Origin: Firmicutes bacterium CAG:534
GTDB taxonomy: Bacteria; Bacillota; Clostridia; Lachnospirales; Lachnospiraceae
Direction: 5' to 3'
Length of the DNA stretch: 35,824 nt
Assembly: GCA_000436115.1 (NCBI GenBank)
Contig: FR894558.1
Coordinates: 1-35,824, forward strand
Shown in pieces: positions 1 to 7,179 of the stretch (its first letter is position 1; each line of letters starts with the position of its first letter). Below the pieces are notes generated by a model. It was given only the letters and a program-made list of their open reading frames with translations, did not search any database and was not told where the DNA came from. The translations under genes and the position numbers were made by a program.

Positions 1-63
1 CCTGCTTCCGGGATTTTAAGTATTATGATGTTGATGAAATCTCATAAAGATAGAACTGCATAA
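1..63 (+). CDS. possible C-terminal tail of an upstream gene (partial)
   Basis: Frame 1 is open from the window edge to a TAA at 61-63 and encodes about 20 residues, ending in a hydrophobic stretch followed by MKSHKDRTA. A hydrophobic segment with a basic tail would suit the end of a membrane protein, but 20 codons are too few to identify a family, and an open frame this short can occur by chance. Confidence 0.2.
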   Translation, partial: PASGILSIMMLMKSHKDRTA

Positions 64-98
64 AATAAGTGTCGGAATTTACTCAAATTTTTCCTACT

Positions 99-127
99 TT
101 GGACATTGGTTTTTACAACGGTATTGT
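99..127 (+). promoter_or_regulatory. candidate sigma-A promoter of the alkaline phosphatase remnant
   Basis: TTGGAC at 99-104 and TATTGT at 122-127 are separated by 17 bp. A good ribosome binding site (AGAGGAGA, 163-170) lies before the ATG at 178. The dead gene therefore seems to keep its original expression signals. Confidence 0.45.
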
Positions 128-177
128 ATAGTGAAGCAGAGGAAAAACAAAACATGTTTCAGAGAGGAGAAACGATT

Positions 178-860
178 ATGAGAATTAAGAGTATGATGAA
201 GGGTATGCTTGCTGTTGTAATGGCAATGTCTATGGCAGCATGCTCCGGAGCACCTGCAGCAGACCAGACTTCTTCTGAGCCACCGTCACCGGCACAGACA
301 GAAAGTACAGCAGCAACAGAGCAGGAAACAATCGTAACAGAAGTATCTGCAGAAACGCAGACGCAAGAAGAAACAGCAAAAGCACCGAAATATGTTTTCT
401 GTTTATTGGTGATGGTATGAGCTATCCCCAGTTTCAGGCAGCATCTGACTATCTTGGAGCAATAGCAGATGAAGATTATGTCAAGGCACTTCCGAGCAAT
501 AGCTATGAAGACCGTGGAGGAGCAGTACTGGACGGACCGGAAGCAGGATACAAGGTTACCTATACACAGGCTGATGCAGAAGCGGTTACGGCTGAAGATG
601 GAAGGGTTATTCTGATGGATGAGCATCTGGCAGATTCCGACGCTATGGATTATGATATGGATCGTGCAGATGGAGAATGGGCATTATCTGACTATGTACA
701 AAAGGGTATTGAAGTATTGGATAATGACACCGAATTCTTTATGATGTGTGAAGGTGGAAAGATTGACTGGGCATGTCATGCAAATGATGCCGGCGCAAAG
801 GATAAAACAGAGGATCTTCATAAAATGATAAAGGAGTATAAGTTTGATGAACAAGAATAA
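178..860 (+). pseudogene. alkaline phosphatase (lipoprotein type), frameshifted and internally deleted
   Basis: The ATG at 178 begins a lipoprotein signal peptide with lipobox MAAC (Cys22) and a Ser/Thr/Gln/Glu-rich linker. The frame then ends at 420. The metal-binding start of the phosphatase domain, FIGDGMSYPQFQAASDYLGA, continues in another frame from about 402, so there is a frameshift near 395-402. In that second frame the N-terminal domain runs only to VLDGPEA (about 550). It then jumps to what looks like a late part of the enzyme, ending with FFMMCEGGKIDWACHANDA (about 730-790), the family's C-terminal metal-site motif. The active-site Ser region (DSA) and most of the roughly 500-residue enzyme are missing. 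The last residues before the stop at 860 (KTEDLHKMIKEYKFDEQE) do not look like alkaline phosphatase and may come from yet another gene. An intact enzyme would hydrolyse phosphomonoesters outside the membrane; this copy cannot. Confidence 0.8.
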
Positions 861-972
861 GTTTGCGATTACACCACCTATGGGCTGGAACAGCTATGAT
901 TATTATGACACTACGGTGAATGAGGAACAGGTAAAAAAGAATGTTTTTTATATTATTTCATATCTATCGTAG
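847..972 (+). pseudogene. N-terminal fragment of a GH27-type alpha-galactosidase
   Basis: The ATG at 847 opens a 41-codon frame (stop 970-972) beginning MNKNKFAITPPMGWNSYDYY. This carries the PPMGWNS start typical of glycoside hydrolase family 27, where the domain begins a few residues from the N terminus. The next residues (TTVNEEQVKKN) also fit the family helix usually written as SVTEEEVKANADYM. Similarity stops at about 941, where the sequence turns into a different gene's membrane helix. About 30 codons of a normally 400-600 residue enzyme remain, so this is a remnant. Its start overlaps the final codons of the alkaline phosphatase remnant. Confidence 0.65.
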
Positions 973-1274
973 CGATCCTTGTGATAATTGTAGTTTTTCA
1001 GAACTGGAAAAGCTTACAGGAAGAACAAGCCGGTCAGGAACTTTTGGAAAGCCAGATAAACAATATAAAAATACATATGAAGGGAATTGAAAAATTGTAT
1101 GGCGATATCCGTGCCATGCGCCATGACATGGGAAACCATATCCAGATGATAGAGCAGCTGATGGGGACGGAAAACAGCAGCGAGGCTTTTGCGTACCTGG
1201 GAAGGCTGAAAGGGGAATGGAAGGAGCTTACACCGGAGATCAGGACGGGGAACCCGGTAACGGAGATGAGGTGA
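942..1274 (+). pseudogene. fragment of an AgrC/GHKL-type sensor histidine kinase
   Basis: A frame open from 924 (stop 921-923) encodes, from about 942, a transmembrane helix (YYFISIVAILVIIVVF). A coiled linker follows, then the phosphoacceptor region YGDIRAMRHDMGNHIQMIEQL, which resembles the H-box of peptide-pheromone (AgrC/LytTR-partner) kinases. The end, IRTGNPVTEMR, corresponds to the GNPVTD segment where the GHKL ATPase domain would begin, but a stop follows at 1272-1274. The other membrane helices upstream and the whole ATP-binding domain downstream are absent, and no response regulator is adjacent. A GTG at 981 could start a 97-residue peptide but has no clear ribosome binding site. 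No function is expected. Confidence 0.6.
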
Positions 1275-1409
1275 TGCTGGGCATCATGCTTCAGATCGTA
1301 TAAAGGCTTTACAACGAAATACGGGTGGTTCACAACATAGCGCTTGATTGGCAGAATGGAATTTTCGATAAAGGAATTAGAAAATCAAACTGACCAGGGA
1401 GGGCAAATA
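1275..1409 (+). other. non-coding remainder of the degenerate region
   Basis: No continuous frame crosses this stretch. Stops at 1296-1298 and elsewhere break every reading that could continue the kinase, and I do not recognise any of the short peptides. It ends with the strong ribosome binding site GGGAGGG (1397-1403) of the next gene. I see no convincing sigma-A promoter here. Confidence 0.4.
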
Positions 1410-2156
1410 ATGGTAATCAATGGAATGAGCGGAACAAACACACAGGCAGGGCAGATGGGGATGAGCCAGACAACGGATGCATACAGCAGGAACATTCAGA
1501 ATCAGATTGTCAATGCGCAAAAGCAGCTGCAGGAGCTTTCCTCTGATGAGGAAATGACCTTAGAGGAAAAGATGAAGAAAAAGCAGGAAATCCAACAGCA
1601 GATCAGTAATCTGAACATGCAGCTCAGGCAGCATCAGATCGAGCAGCGCAGAGAAAGACAACGGGCAAAGGGCTCTCCTATGGATGAGATGCTCGGAGGG
1701 ACAAGGAAAAAAGCAGACGGCAGAAGCACAGGCTTGTCAAAGGCGAGTATGACAGCCATGATTTCTGCAGATGCTTCCATGAAGCAGGCGAAGATACAGG
1801 GCGGCGTGGCAGCACAGATGCAGGGAAGAGCCAATGTGCTGAAGGTGGAAATAAAGCAGAGCGGAAGTACGAAAGCGAAGGAAGAGGCGCTGGCTGATCT
1901 GGAGCAGAAAGCAGCAAATGCGGCAGCTTCACAGATGAACACACTTGCAGAGGCAAATAAGACTGTGGAAGAAGCTGCGGCGGCAGAACGGACAGGGAAA
2001 GCCACGGAGAAGAAACCTGCCGGGGAAAAAGAGATAAAAAAAGCAAAAGAGGGAAAAGAGACAAAAGCAGAAAAAGAGACAAAAGCAGCCCGGACAGAAA
2101 AGGAAACCGAAGGACAGCAGGCGGAGAATGGCTCCCATGTGGACGTCTGCTTATAA
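1410..2156 (+). CDS. FlxA-like coiled-coil protein
   Basis: This 248-residue protein resembles the FlxA-like family, whose biochemical role is unknown; the name comes from a flagellar-regulon gene of E. coli. The ATG at 1410 is chosen over the upstream in-frame TTG at 1344 because GGGAGGG lies 6 bp before it. After a Gly/Met/Gln-rich start, residues ~20-95 form an amphipathic coiled coil (QNQIVNAQKQLQEL, KKKQEIQQQISNLNMQL). An Ala/Met-rich helix follows (~115-195), then a low-complexity Lys/Glu/Ala tail (~200-240) with repeated KETKAEKETKA units. There is no signal peptide or membrane helix. It is the first intact gene after the decayed segment. Its stop (2154-2156) overlaps the end of the convergent phosphoesterase gene, and transcription probably ends at the hairpin at 2182-2222. 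Confidence 0.7.
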   Translation: MVINGMSGTNTQAGQMGMSQTTDAYSRNIQNQIVNAQKQLQELSSDEEMTLEEKMKKKQEIQQQISNLNMQLRQHQIEQRRERQRAKGSPMDEMLGGTRKKADGRSTGLSKASMTAMISADASMKQAKIQGGVAAQMQGRANVLKVEIKQSGSTKAKEEALADLEQKAANAAASQMNTLAEANKTVEEAAAAERTGKATEKKPAGEKEIKKAKEGKETKAEKETKAARTEKETEGQQAENGSHVDVCL

Positions 2157-3038
2157 AGGAAATAATGTAAAAAGATCGCAGGAAGACAGAATGCTCCGTT
2201 CCACAAAGAGTGTTCTGTCTTCTTTGACATTTACGGACCATTTTATCAGGGACAACCGGCCATCTTCAATTTCCAGGCAGGTAATGCAGCGGGGATGCAC
2301 GCAGCTTCCGCTGTTGATATAAAAGGGAGAGGCAGGATCCAGGCGGGGACGGTGTGTGTGGCCGGTGATGAGGCATAGATGATTGGCCTTAGCATAATGG
2401 GAAAGCCGCTTTTCCGTATGATCTTTGCGGCTGTAGTTTTTGGCGGCGCTGGTAGGATCCAGAACGCCAAAATGCTCTACAGGCCTCCAGAGATAACGTA
2501 CTAAAAAACGGGACAAAAGCCACAGGCTGGAATTGAGCAGGTCCGCCTGGTGCCCGTGGGTTAAATGGAGAGAATTCCCGGTAGAGGGATTTTGGAGAAT
2601 GATCCCTTCGTGAAAAACAAGGTCTGGAAACAAGGGACGGATACACTGGGAATCCGTACAGAAAAAAGAGGCGCACTTTTTGGAACCGTAATGACAGGAA
2701 TGTTTTTCCATGTCGTGATTTCCATAAAGCAGGTAAAGCCTGCCCTGTTCATAAAAACGGGCCATCAGCCAGAATACGTTGCTGTGGATCTCAATGATCT
2801 GTTCCATCCGCCTGTTTTCCCAAAGTTCATCCCCATCCCCAAGCTCAATATAGGAAAAACCATGGTTGAAATAATAGGAAAGCGCTGTGAAATACAGGTT
2901 TTGATTTTTCAGGAAATTGTCTCCCGAACTGCCATCACCACGATGGCAGTCACTGATGATGGCATAGCGGGAAGTACCGGTCAGGGGGAGGATGGGAGCG
3001 CCTTCAAAGGCTTTGGATAAACGGGAAAAATAGCTCAT
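2151..3038 (-). CDS. calcineurin-like metallophosphoesterase
   Basis: A 295-residue cytoplasmic metallophosphoesterase. The dinuclear metal-site motifs appear in order: D30-x-H32 (ISDCHRGD), GDGDE (67-71), GNHDM (106-110), then THGHQADL and the C-terminal GHTHRP. The overall plan resembles LpxH- and Ser/Thr phosphatase-like proteins of Firmicutes; the substrate cannot be read from sequence. The start at 3038 has a good AAAGGAGA site (a longer upstream frame lacks one) and lies 13 nt after the DUF4474 gene, so the two are probably cotranscribed. The last ~25 codons contain the terminator-like hairpin at 2182-2222, and the stop overlaps the end of the FlxA-like gene by 6 bp. The C-terminal residues DRTLFVERSIL still look like a natural family ending. 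Confidence 0.85.
   Translation of the reverse strand: MSYFSRLSKAFEGAPILPLTGTSRYAIISDCHRGDGSSGDNFLKNQNLYFTALSYYFNHGFSYIELGDGDELWENRRMEQIIEIHSNVFWLMARFYEQGRLYLLYGNHDMEKHSCHYGSKKCASFFCTDSQCIRPLFPDLVFHEGIILQNPSTGNSLHLTHGHQADLLNSSLWLLSRFLVRYLWRPVEHFGVLDPTSAAKNYSRKDHTEKRLSHYAKANHLCLITGHTHRPRLDPASPFYINSGSCVHPRCITCLEIEDGRLSLIKWSVNVKEDRTLFVERSILSSCDLFTLFPL
2182..2225. terminator. hairpin between convergent genes, probable terminator
   Basis: GAAGACAGAATGCTC (2182-2196) pairs with GAGTGTTCTGTCTTC (2208-2222) as a 15-bp stem with two G-U pairs and an 11-nt loop. TTT follows on the plus strand; on the minus strand a T-run appears slightly further out (CGATCTTTTTAC). It sits just after the FlxA-like stop and inside the 3' end of the minus-strand phosphoesterase. 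Confidence 0.6.
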
Positions 3039-3051
3039 GGCAGCGTCTCCT

Positions 3052-3966
3052 TTAGGAATGGGAGGCGTGTTTCTGGTTTGGACAGGAATGCCCTTTATAC
3101 TTTCGGGAGCGGAAAACTCTGCGGAAGGCAGAAGGCAGCAGAAAATACAGATAAAGAAGCCTGTCAAGAGTCAGACAGAAATATCTGGTGAAGTAACAGT
3201 ATAGCTTACAGAAAAAGCGGTTTTGAAGCTGGATCATATGGCGCCACAGAGCGGAAGGAAACGAGGGCTTCCGGGAAGAAAGCTTTCCAAAGCAAAACTG
3301 CACCTCATTGCAGCAGCAGCGCAGGCAGGAGGCCTGAATGCCAAGCTCATAAAGCGCATTCAAAAAGCTCTGACGCATTTCCAGATCCGGGAAGAGCAGG
3401 GAGATATGCATGGAAAGCTGATCGGGGGAAGAAAAGCGGCCGGTGCAAAAGGCTGTCAGCCACCAGGTTTTCTTTTGAATATTGGCAAGACGGGAGGTTC
3501 CCTTTACCAGGAGAAAGGAAAGAGGAAGCATTTCGGAATCTGTTACAGCATGAAAATGGGCTTTGGAATACTCCTCCTTTGTAAGAAGGCGGTCTGCATA
3601 GTACACGCCGATCTCAGCGCCGGTATTTATGCCATATTGTCCCTTCCAGAATTCAATGAGCCAGGTCTTGCCCTGATACGGAAAATAAACGGGCAGACAG
3701 TCAAAGACCATGTGGAAAGAGACTGCGCTTTTGTCAAACAGGGCGGTATATCCAACCGCTCTCTGCCAGGAGTCTGTTAAGGTAGAAATAAGATCCTGGG
3801 CAGGATCATAACAATATCCGTACGGCTCTATCAGAGAGGAAAGAAGTTCACACTTTTGCGTATGGGAAAGCTCGCAGACCTTTTGAATGGCATTTCGCCT
3901 GCGGCAGGTGCCTAAGACCACTGCAAATAGTAAGATAAAAAGGAATAGAACAATAGAAAAATACAT
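3052..3966 (-). CDS. DUF4474 domain membrane-anchored protein
   Basis: A 304-residue protein with one N-terminal transmembrane helix (residues ~2-19) followed by CRRRN. It then shows the DUF4474 core: EPYGYCYDPAQDLISTLTDSWQRAVGYTALFD, then an aromatic/Gly stretch with GKTWLIEFWKGQYGINTGAEIGVYYAD (~105-130). The second half is less conserved in appearance and ends in an Arg/Lys-rich tail. Proteins of this kind are common in Lachnospiraceae, and their function is unknown. It probably heads a two-gene operon with the phosphoesterase 13 nt downstream, transcribed from the minus-strand promoter at 3999-4028 in the region divergent from the chemoreceptor. Confidence 0.7.
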   Translation of the reverse strand: MYFSIVLFLFILLFAVVLGTCRRRNAIQKVCELSHTQKCELLSSLIEPYGYCYDPAQDLISTLTDSWQRAVGYTALFDKSAVSFHMVFDCLPVYFPYQGKTWLIEFWKGQYGINTGAEIGVYYADRLLTKEEYSKAHFHAVTDSEMLPLSFLLVKGTSRLANIQKKTWWLTAFCTGRFSSPDQLSMHISLLFPDLEMRQSFLNALYELGIQASCLRCCCNEVQFCFGKLSSRKPSFPSALWRHMIQLQNRFFCKLYCYFTRYFCLTLDRLLYLYFLLPSAFRRVFRSRKYKGHSCPNQKHASHS

Positions 3967-3998
3967 AAAAGAACATTCCTTGTCAAATTAGTTGATAT

Positions 3999-4028
3999 AT
4001 TTTATGGAAAACAAGAAAAAAGTTGCAA
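3999..4028 (-). promoter_or_regulatory. candidate promoter of the DUF4474-phosphoesterase operon
   Basis: On the minus strand, TTGCAA (4023-4028) and TAAAAT (3999-4004) are 18 bp apart, about 33 bp ahead of the start codon. It lies immediately beside the chemoreceptor promoter, which faces the other way. Confidence 0.45.
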
Positions 4029-4033
4029 AAATA

Positions 4034-4062
4034 TTGTGAGAATGCACAAAAAGTACTATAAT
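4034..4062 (+). promoter_or_regulatory. sigma-A promoter of the chemoreceptor gene
   Basis: TTGTGA (4034-4039), a 17-bp spacer and a perfect TATAAT (4057-4062) precede the strong AGGAGGG site (4085-4091) and the ATG at 4096. The match is to the housekeeping sigma consensus and not to the flagellar sigma-D consensus. Confidence 0.7.
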
Positions 4063-4095
4063 ATTGCTAAATATTAGATACAACAGGAGGGGAAT

Positions 4096-6174
4096 ATGAG
4101 GTCTATCAAAACAAAAATCATAGCCAGTATCATTGCATGTACATTACTCGCTGCAATTCCTATCAGCATTCTCGGCATCAGGGATGTGGGACAGGTTTCC
4201 AAACAAAGTGCAGGAACAGAATTGTCGCTTATCTGCGAAAATAAGCAGAGCCTGATCGATGCCCAGATCTCCAAAATAGAACAGTCGGTAGATACGTTGA
4301 GCAGCATTGCCATGGAAAGAATGGATTTCCAGAAATTTAAAACAAACTCAGCTTATGTAAAGCAGTACACAGACTCCATTATGGATGATGTGGTGAAGTT
4401 TGGGGAGCATACGGACGGAGCAATCTGCGTTTATGTGCGCTATAATCCGGACTTCACGGAACCTACTTCCGGTATCTTTCTTACCAGAAATAATACCGAA
4501 GAAGCCTTTACCAGCTCCACCCCTACAGATTTTACCATGTATGAACCTACGGATCTGGCTCATGTAGGCTGGTATTACATACCCGTGCAGAATGAGGCGC
4601 CGATCTGGATGGATCCGTATTTAAATGAAAATGTAAATATTTATATGATTTCCTATGTGGTTCCCCTGTATGTGGACGGAGAGTCTGTGGGAATTATCGG
4701 AATGGACATTGATTTTTCTGAGCTTACCGATCTTGTAGACAGTACCAAGGTTTTTCAGAGCGGATATGCTTTCCTTTACAGCGGAGAAGGAACCATCACA
4801 CATCACCCTGTTTATGAAGGCGGAACAGATTTATCACAGCTTGGGGCTTCTTCCCTGAAAGAGGTTTTATGTGATCAGGAACAGTACGGAAAGCTGCAGA
4901 CGTTAAACGTGGATGGGCAGGAGAAAAGCTTTGTGTTTTATCCTCTTCAAAATGGAATGAACCTGGCAGTAGTAGCGCCTCAAAATGAGATCCTGGCAAA
5001 TGCAACGAAGCTGTCCAAAACCATTGTGTCATCAGGAGCTGTCTGCCTTCTGATTTGTATAGTATTAGGGATCTTTTTAAGTACCAGTATTGCGGCGCCG
5101 ATCTCCGGCATTACAGAAGTGATCAGGCAGACTGCAAAACTCAACTTCCAGAAAACGGCTGCCGGCCAGAAGCTGGTAAAGCGCCGGGATGAAACCGGTG
5201 TGATGGCCGGGGCTGTCAGTGAAATGCGCAAGGTGTTCCGGGAACTTGTAGGGGATATTGAGACAGCTGAAAAAACGATCCTTGTTGACATGGACAGGAT
5301 GGATGGCATTATGAGGCAGACCAGCGAAATGGCAGAGGACAACTCCGCAACCACACAGCAGATGGCAGCGGGAATGGAAGAAACCACAGCCAGCGCCACC
5401 ATGATCGCTGGAAATGTGAATACCATTAAGCAAAATACAAACGGCATTAAGGAACTCTCCAAAGAGGGACAGGCGGTTTCTGATGAGGTAAAGGATAGAG
5501 CAAGACAGCTCCGCAGTGTTACCGCAGCCTCCAGCGACAAGGCAATGGAGATCTTCCAGAATATGAAGGGAAAAACAGAGGAAGCGATCGAGCAGTCAAA
5601 GGCAGTGGATCAGATTAATGGCCTCACAGAAAATATTAAAAAGATTTCCTCACAGACAAATTTACTTGCGCTGAATGCCAATATTGAGGCAGCAAGGGCA
5701 GGAGAAGCAGGAAAGGGCTTTGCTGTTGTGGCAACAGAGATAGGAAACCTGGCAAACCAGACCTTCCAGACCATTGATGACATCAATGCCATGGTAGTTG
5801 AAGTAAACGGAGCAGTTTCCAACATGACGGACTGCATTATGACCATGATGGATTTCCTGGAAAATACAGTGGTATCAGATTACAGCTCTCTTAAGGAAGT
5901 GGGAGAGAAGTATGAGATGGATGCCAATACCTTTGCCGATTCCATGAACCGGGTATACAGTGAGGTATCCGTGTTGGATGAAAAGATCGTTGAGATTGCA
6001 GAAACTATTGAGAATGTAAATGAAACGATCGGCCAGTCTGCGGAAGGCGTTAACCTGATCGCAGAAAAGTCATCCGGCGCCGCATCCAAAACATCGGAAG
6101 GTTATGAGCTTCTGACAGAATGCAGAGACAGCATTGGCAAACTGAAAGAGATCATTGATAGATTTGAGCTGTAA
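4096..6174 (+). CDS. methyl-accepting chemotaxis protein with Cache sensor domain
   Basis: A 692-residue transmembrane chemoreceptor. A first membrane helix (~7-27) is followed by an extracellular dCache-like sensor (~30-300, including YYIPVQNEAPIWMDPY and a second lobe with VVPLYVDGESVGIIGMDI). Next come a second membrane helix (~310-332), a HAMP linker and a long cytoplasmic coiled coil. The signalling tip, with core NLLALNANIEAARAGE (~522-537) followed by GKGFAVVA, is the conserved CheA/CheW-binding hairpin. No methylesterase, methyltransferase or CheW gene is nearby. The ligand cannot be told from sequence; dCache sensors often bind small organic molecules such as amino acids. It is a monocistronic unit with its own promoter and terminator. 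Confidence 0.92.
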   Translation: MRSIKTKIIASIIACTLLAAIPISILGIRDVGQVSKQSAGTELSLICENKQSLIDAQISKIEQSVDTLSSIAMERMDFQKFKTNSAYVKQYTDSIMDDVVKFGEHTDGAICVYVRYNPDFTEPTSGIFLTRNNTEEAFTSSTPTDFTMYEPTDLAHVGWYYIPVQNEAPIWMDPYLNENVNIYMISYVVPLYVDGESVGIIGMDIDFSELTDLVDSTKVFQSGYAFLYSGEGTITHHPVYEGGTDLSQLGASSLKEVLCDQEQYGKLQTLNVDGQEKSFVFYPLQNGMNLAVVAPQNEILANATKLSKTIVSSGAVCLLICIVLGIFLSTSIAAPISGITEVIRQTAKLNFQKTAAGQKLVKRRDETGVMAGAVSEMRKVFRELVGDIETAEKTILVDMDRMDGIMRQTSEMAEDNSATTQQMAAGMEETTASATMIAGNVNTIKQNTNGIKELSKEGQAVSDEVKDRARQLRSVTAASSDKAMEIFQNMKGKTEEAIEQSKAVDQINGLTENIKKISSQTNLLALNANIEAARAGEAGKGFAVVATEIGNLANQTFQTIDDINAMVVEVNGAVSNMTDCIMTMMDFLENTVVSDYSSLKEVGEKYEMDANTFADSMNRVYSEVSVLDEKIVEIAETIENVNETIGQSAEGVNLIAEKSSGAASKTSEGYELLTECRDSIGKLKEIIDRFEL

Positions 6175-6194
6175 GGATACAAGAGAAAACCTGG

Positions 6195-6228
6195 AAACGC
6201 CCTGATTTTAGGATCGGGGCGTTTTTTT
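6195..6228 (+). terminator. intrinsic terminator after the chemoreceptor gene
   Basis: AAACGCCC (6195-6202) pairs with GGGCGTTT (6217-6224), with an inner GAT/ATC pairing, followed by an uninterrupted T-run to 6228. Confidence 0.85.
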
Positions 6229-6235
6229 GCACAGC

Positions 6236-6263
6236 TTGAAAAAATATCCGTATGCAGTATAAT
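6236..6263 (+). promoter_or_regulatory. sigma-A promoter of the patatin / TPR-DUF4037-DUF4125 unit
   Basis: TTGAAA (6236-6241) and a perfect TATAAT (6258-6263) with a 16-bp spacer lie just after the preceding terminator and about 50 bp before the patatin start. The next unit is therefore separately transcribed. Confidence 0.65.
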
Positions 6264-6311
6264 AGATACAGGCAGATAAAATGCCAAAATGAGGGATAAG
6301 GATAAAAATTG

Positions 6312-7163
6312 ATGAGAGAAACGGGGATTATGATAGAAGGCGGCGCTATGCGGAGCATATTTGCCGCAGGGATACTGGATTTTCTCCTGGAAAAGAAAAT
6401 CGAAGTACCCAATGTGATTGCAGTTTCAGCAGGAGCCTATGCAGGGATGAATTATGTGTCCGGGCAGAAGGGAAGGGCTGTAGAGGCAGTGATCAAACCT
6501 TTGGAACAGGAAAAATACATGGGATTTAAAACCTTTCTGAAGAAAGGCACCTTTTTTGATATGGATTACCTTTTTGATGTGGTTCCCAGACAGCAGGCGC
6601 CTTTTGACTTTGAACATTTTCAGAATTCTTCCAAACGTTTTATCCTGAATACAACGGATTGCAATACAGGGGAATGTGTCTATTATGATCGCTTTGATTC
6701 CGAGGAAGTATTCTGGAAGATATGCAGGATTGCAAATTCTCTTCCGTTTATTTCCAGGATCGATACGGTGGATGGAGTTCCTATGTTAGATGGAGGAATG
6801 GCAGATTCTCTTCCCATTGAAAAGGCCATAGCAGAGGGATGGGAGAAAATCCTGGTGATATTGACCAGAAAGGAAGACTACCGTAAGAAATACCGGCACC
6901 TATATATGAGGGGCATTAAGCTTGTATACCGGAAATATCCGAACTTTATCAGAACTATGGAGCACAGGCACCAGAAATACAATGCCTGCCTGGAAAAGAT
7001 CGATCAGCTTGAAAAAGAAGGAAGGGCGATGGTGATCAGGCCGACGGAGCTGGCCATCAGCAATAATGAGTCTGATGTGAAAAAGTTAATGGATTATTAC
7101 AACCATGGTTATGAGCAGGCAAAGGGGAGAGAGCAAGAGCTTGTCAGCTTCTTAACAACGTAA
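6312..7163 (+). CDS. patatin-like phospholipase
   Basis: A 283-residue cytosolic patatin-fold acyl hydrolase. The oxyanion loop is EGGAMR (residues 9-14). The nucleophile elbow is AVSAGA with Ser39; the first Gly of the usual GxSxG is Ala, a common variant in bacterial patatins. The catalytic Asp is in LDGGMADSLP (Asp160, DGG 160-162), so the Ser-Asp dyad is intact. There is no signal peptide or membrane helix. Size and layout resemble the YjjU/RssA-type bacterial group, for which lipid or acyl ester hydrolysis is expected; no substrate can be assigned. The ATG at 6312 is preferred to the TTG directly before it, although the ribosome binding site is weak. The gene is 16 nt upstream of the TPR-DUF4037-DUF4125 gene and both lie between one promoter and one terminator. 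Confidence 0.88.
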   Translation: MRETGIMIEGGAMRSIFAAGILDFLLEKKIEVPNVIAVSAGAYAGMNYVSGQKGRAVEAVIKPLEQEKYMGFKTFLKKGTFFDMDYLFDVVPRQQAPFDFEHFQNSSKRFILNTTDCNTGECVYYDRFDSEEVFWKICRIANSLPFISRIDTVDGVPMLDGGMADSLPIEKAIAEGWEKILVILTRKEDYRKKYRHLYMRGIKLVYRKYPNFIRTMEHRHQKYNACLEKIDQLEKEGRAMVIRPTELAISNNESDVKKLMDYYNHGYEQAKGREQELVSFLTT

Positions 7164-7179
7164 ATCGGAGGCGAAGGAC

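Noticed and set aside
1360..1380. TTCGATAA near 1363 as a sigma-D (flagellar) -10 for the FlxA-like gene
   Set aside because: It matches GCCGATAA poorly and there is no TAAA element at the required distance upstream.
1634..2241. Long minus-strand open frames rich in Ser, Phe and Leu opposite the FlxA-like gene
   Set aside because: They are antisense to a Lys/Glu/Ala-rich coding region, which opens such frames by composition, and have no ribosome binding site or family match.
2565..3780. Plus-strand open frames opposite the phosphoesterase and DUF4474 genes
   Set aside because: The minus-strand genes carry clear family motifs; the plus-strand frames have no motif and poor start signals.
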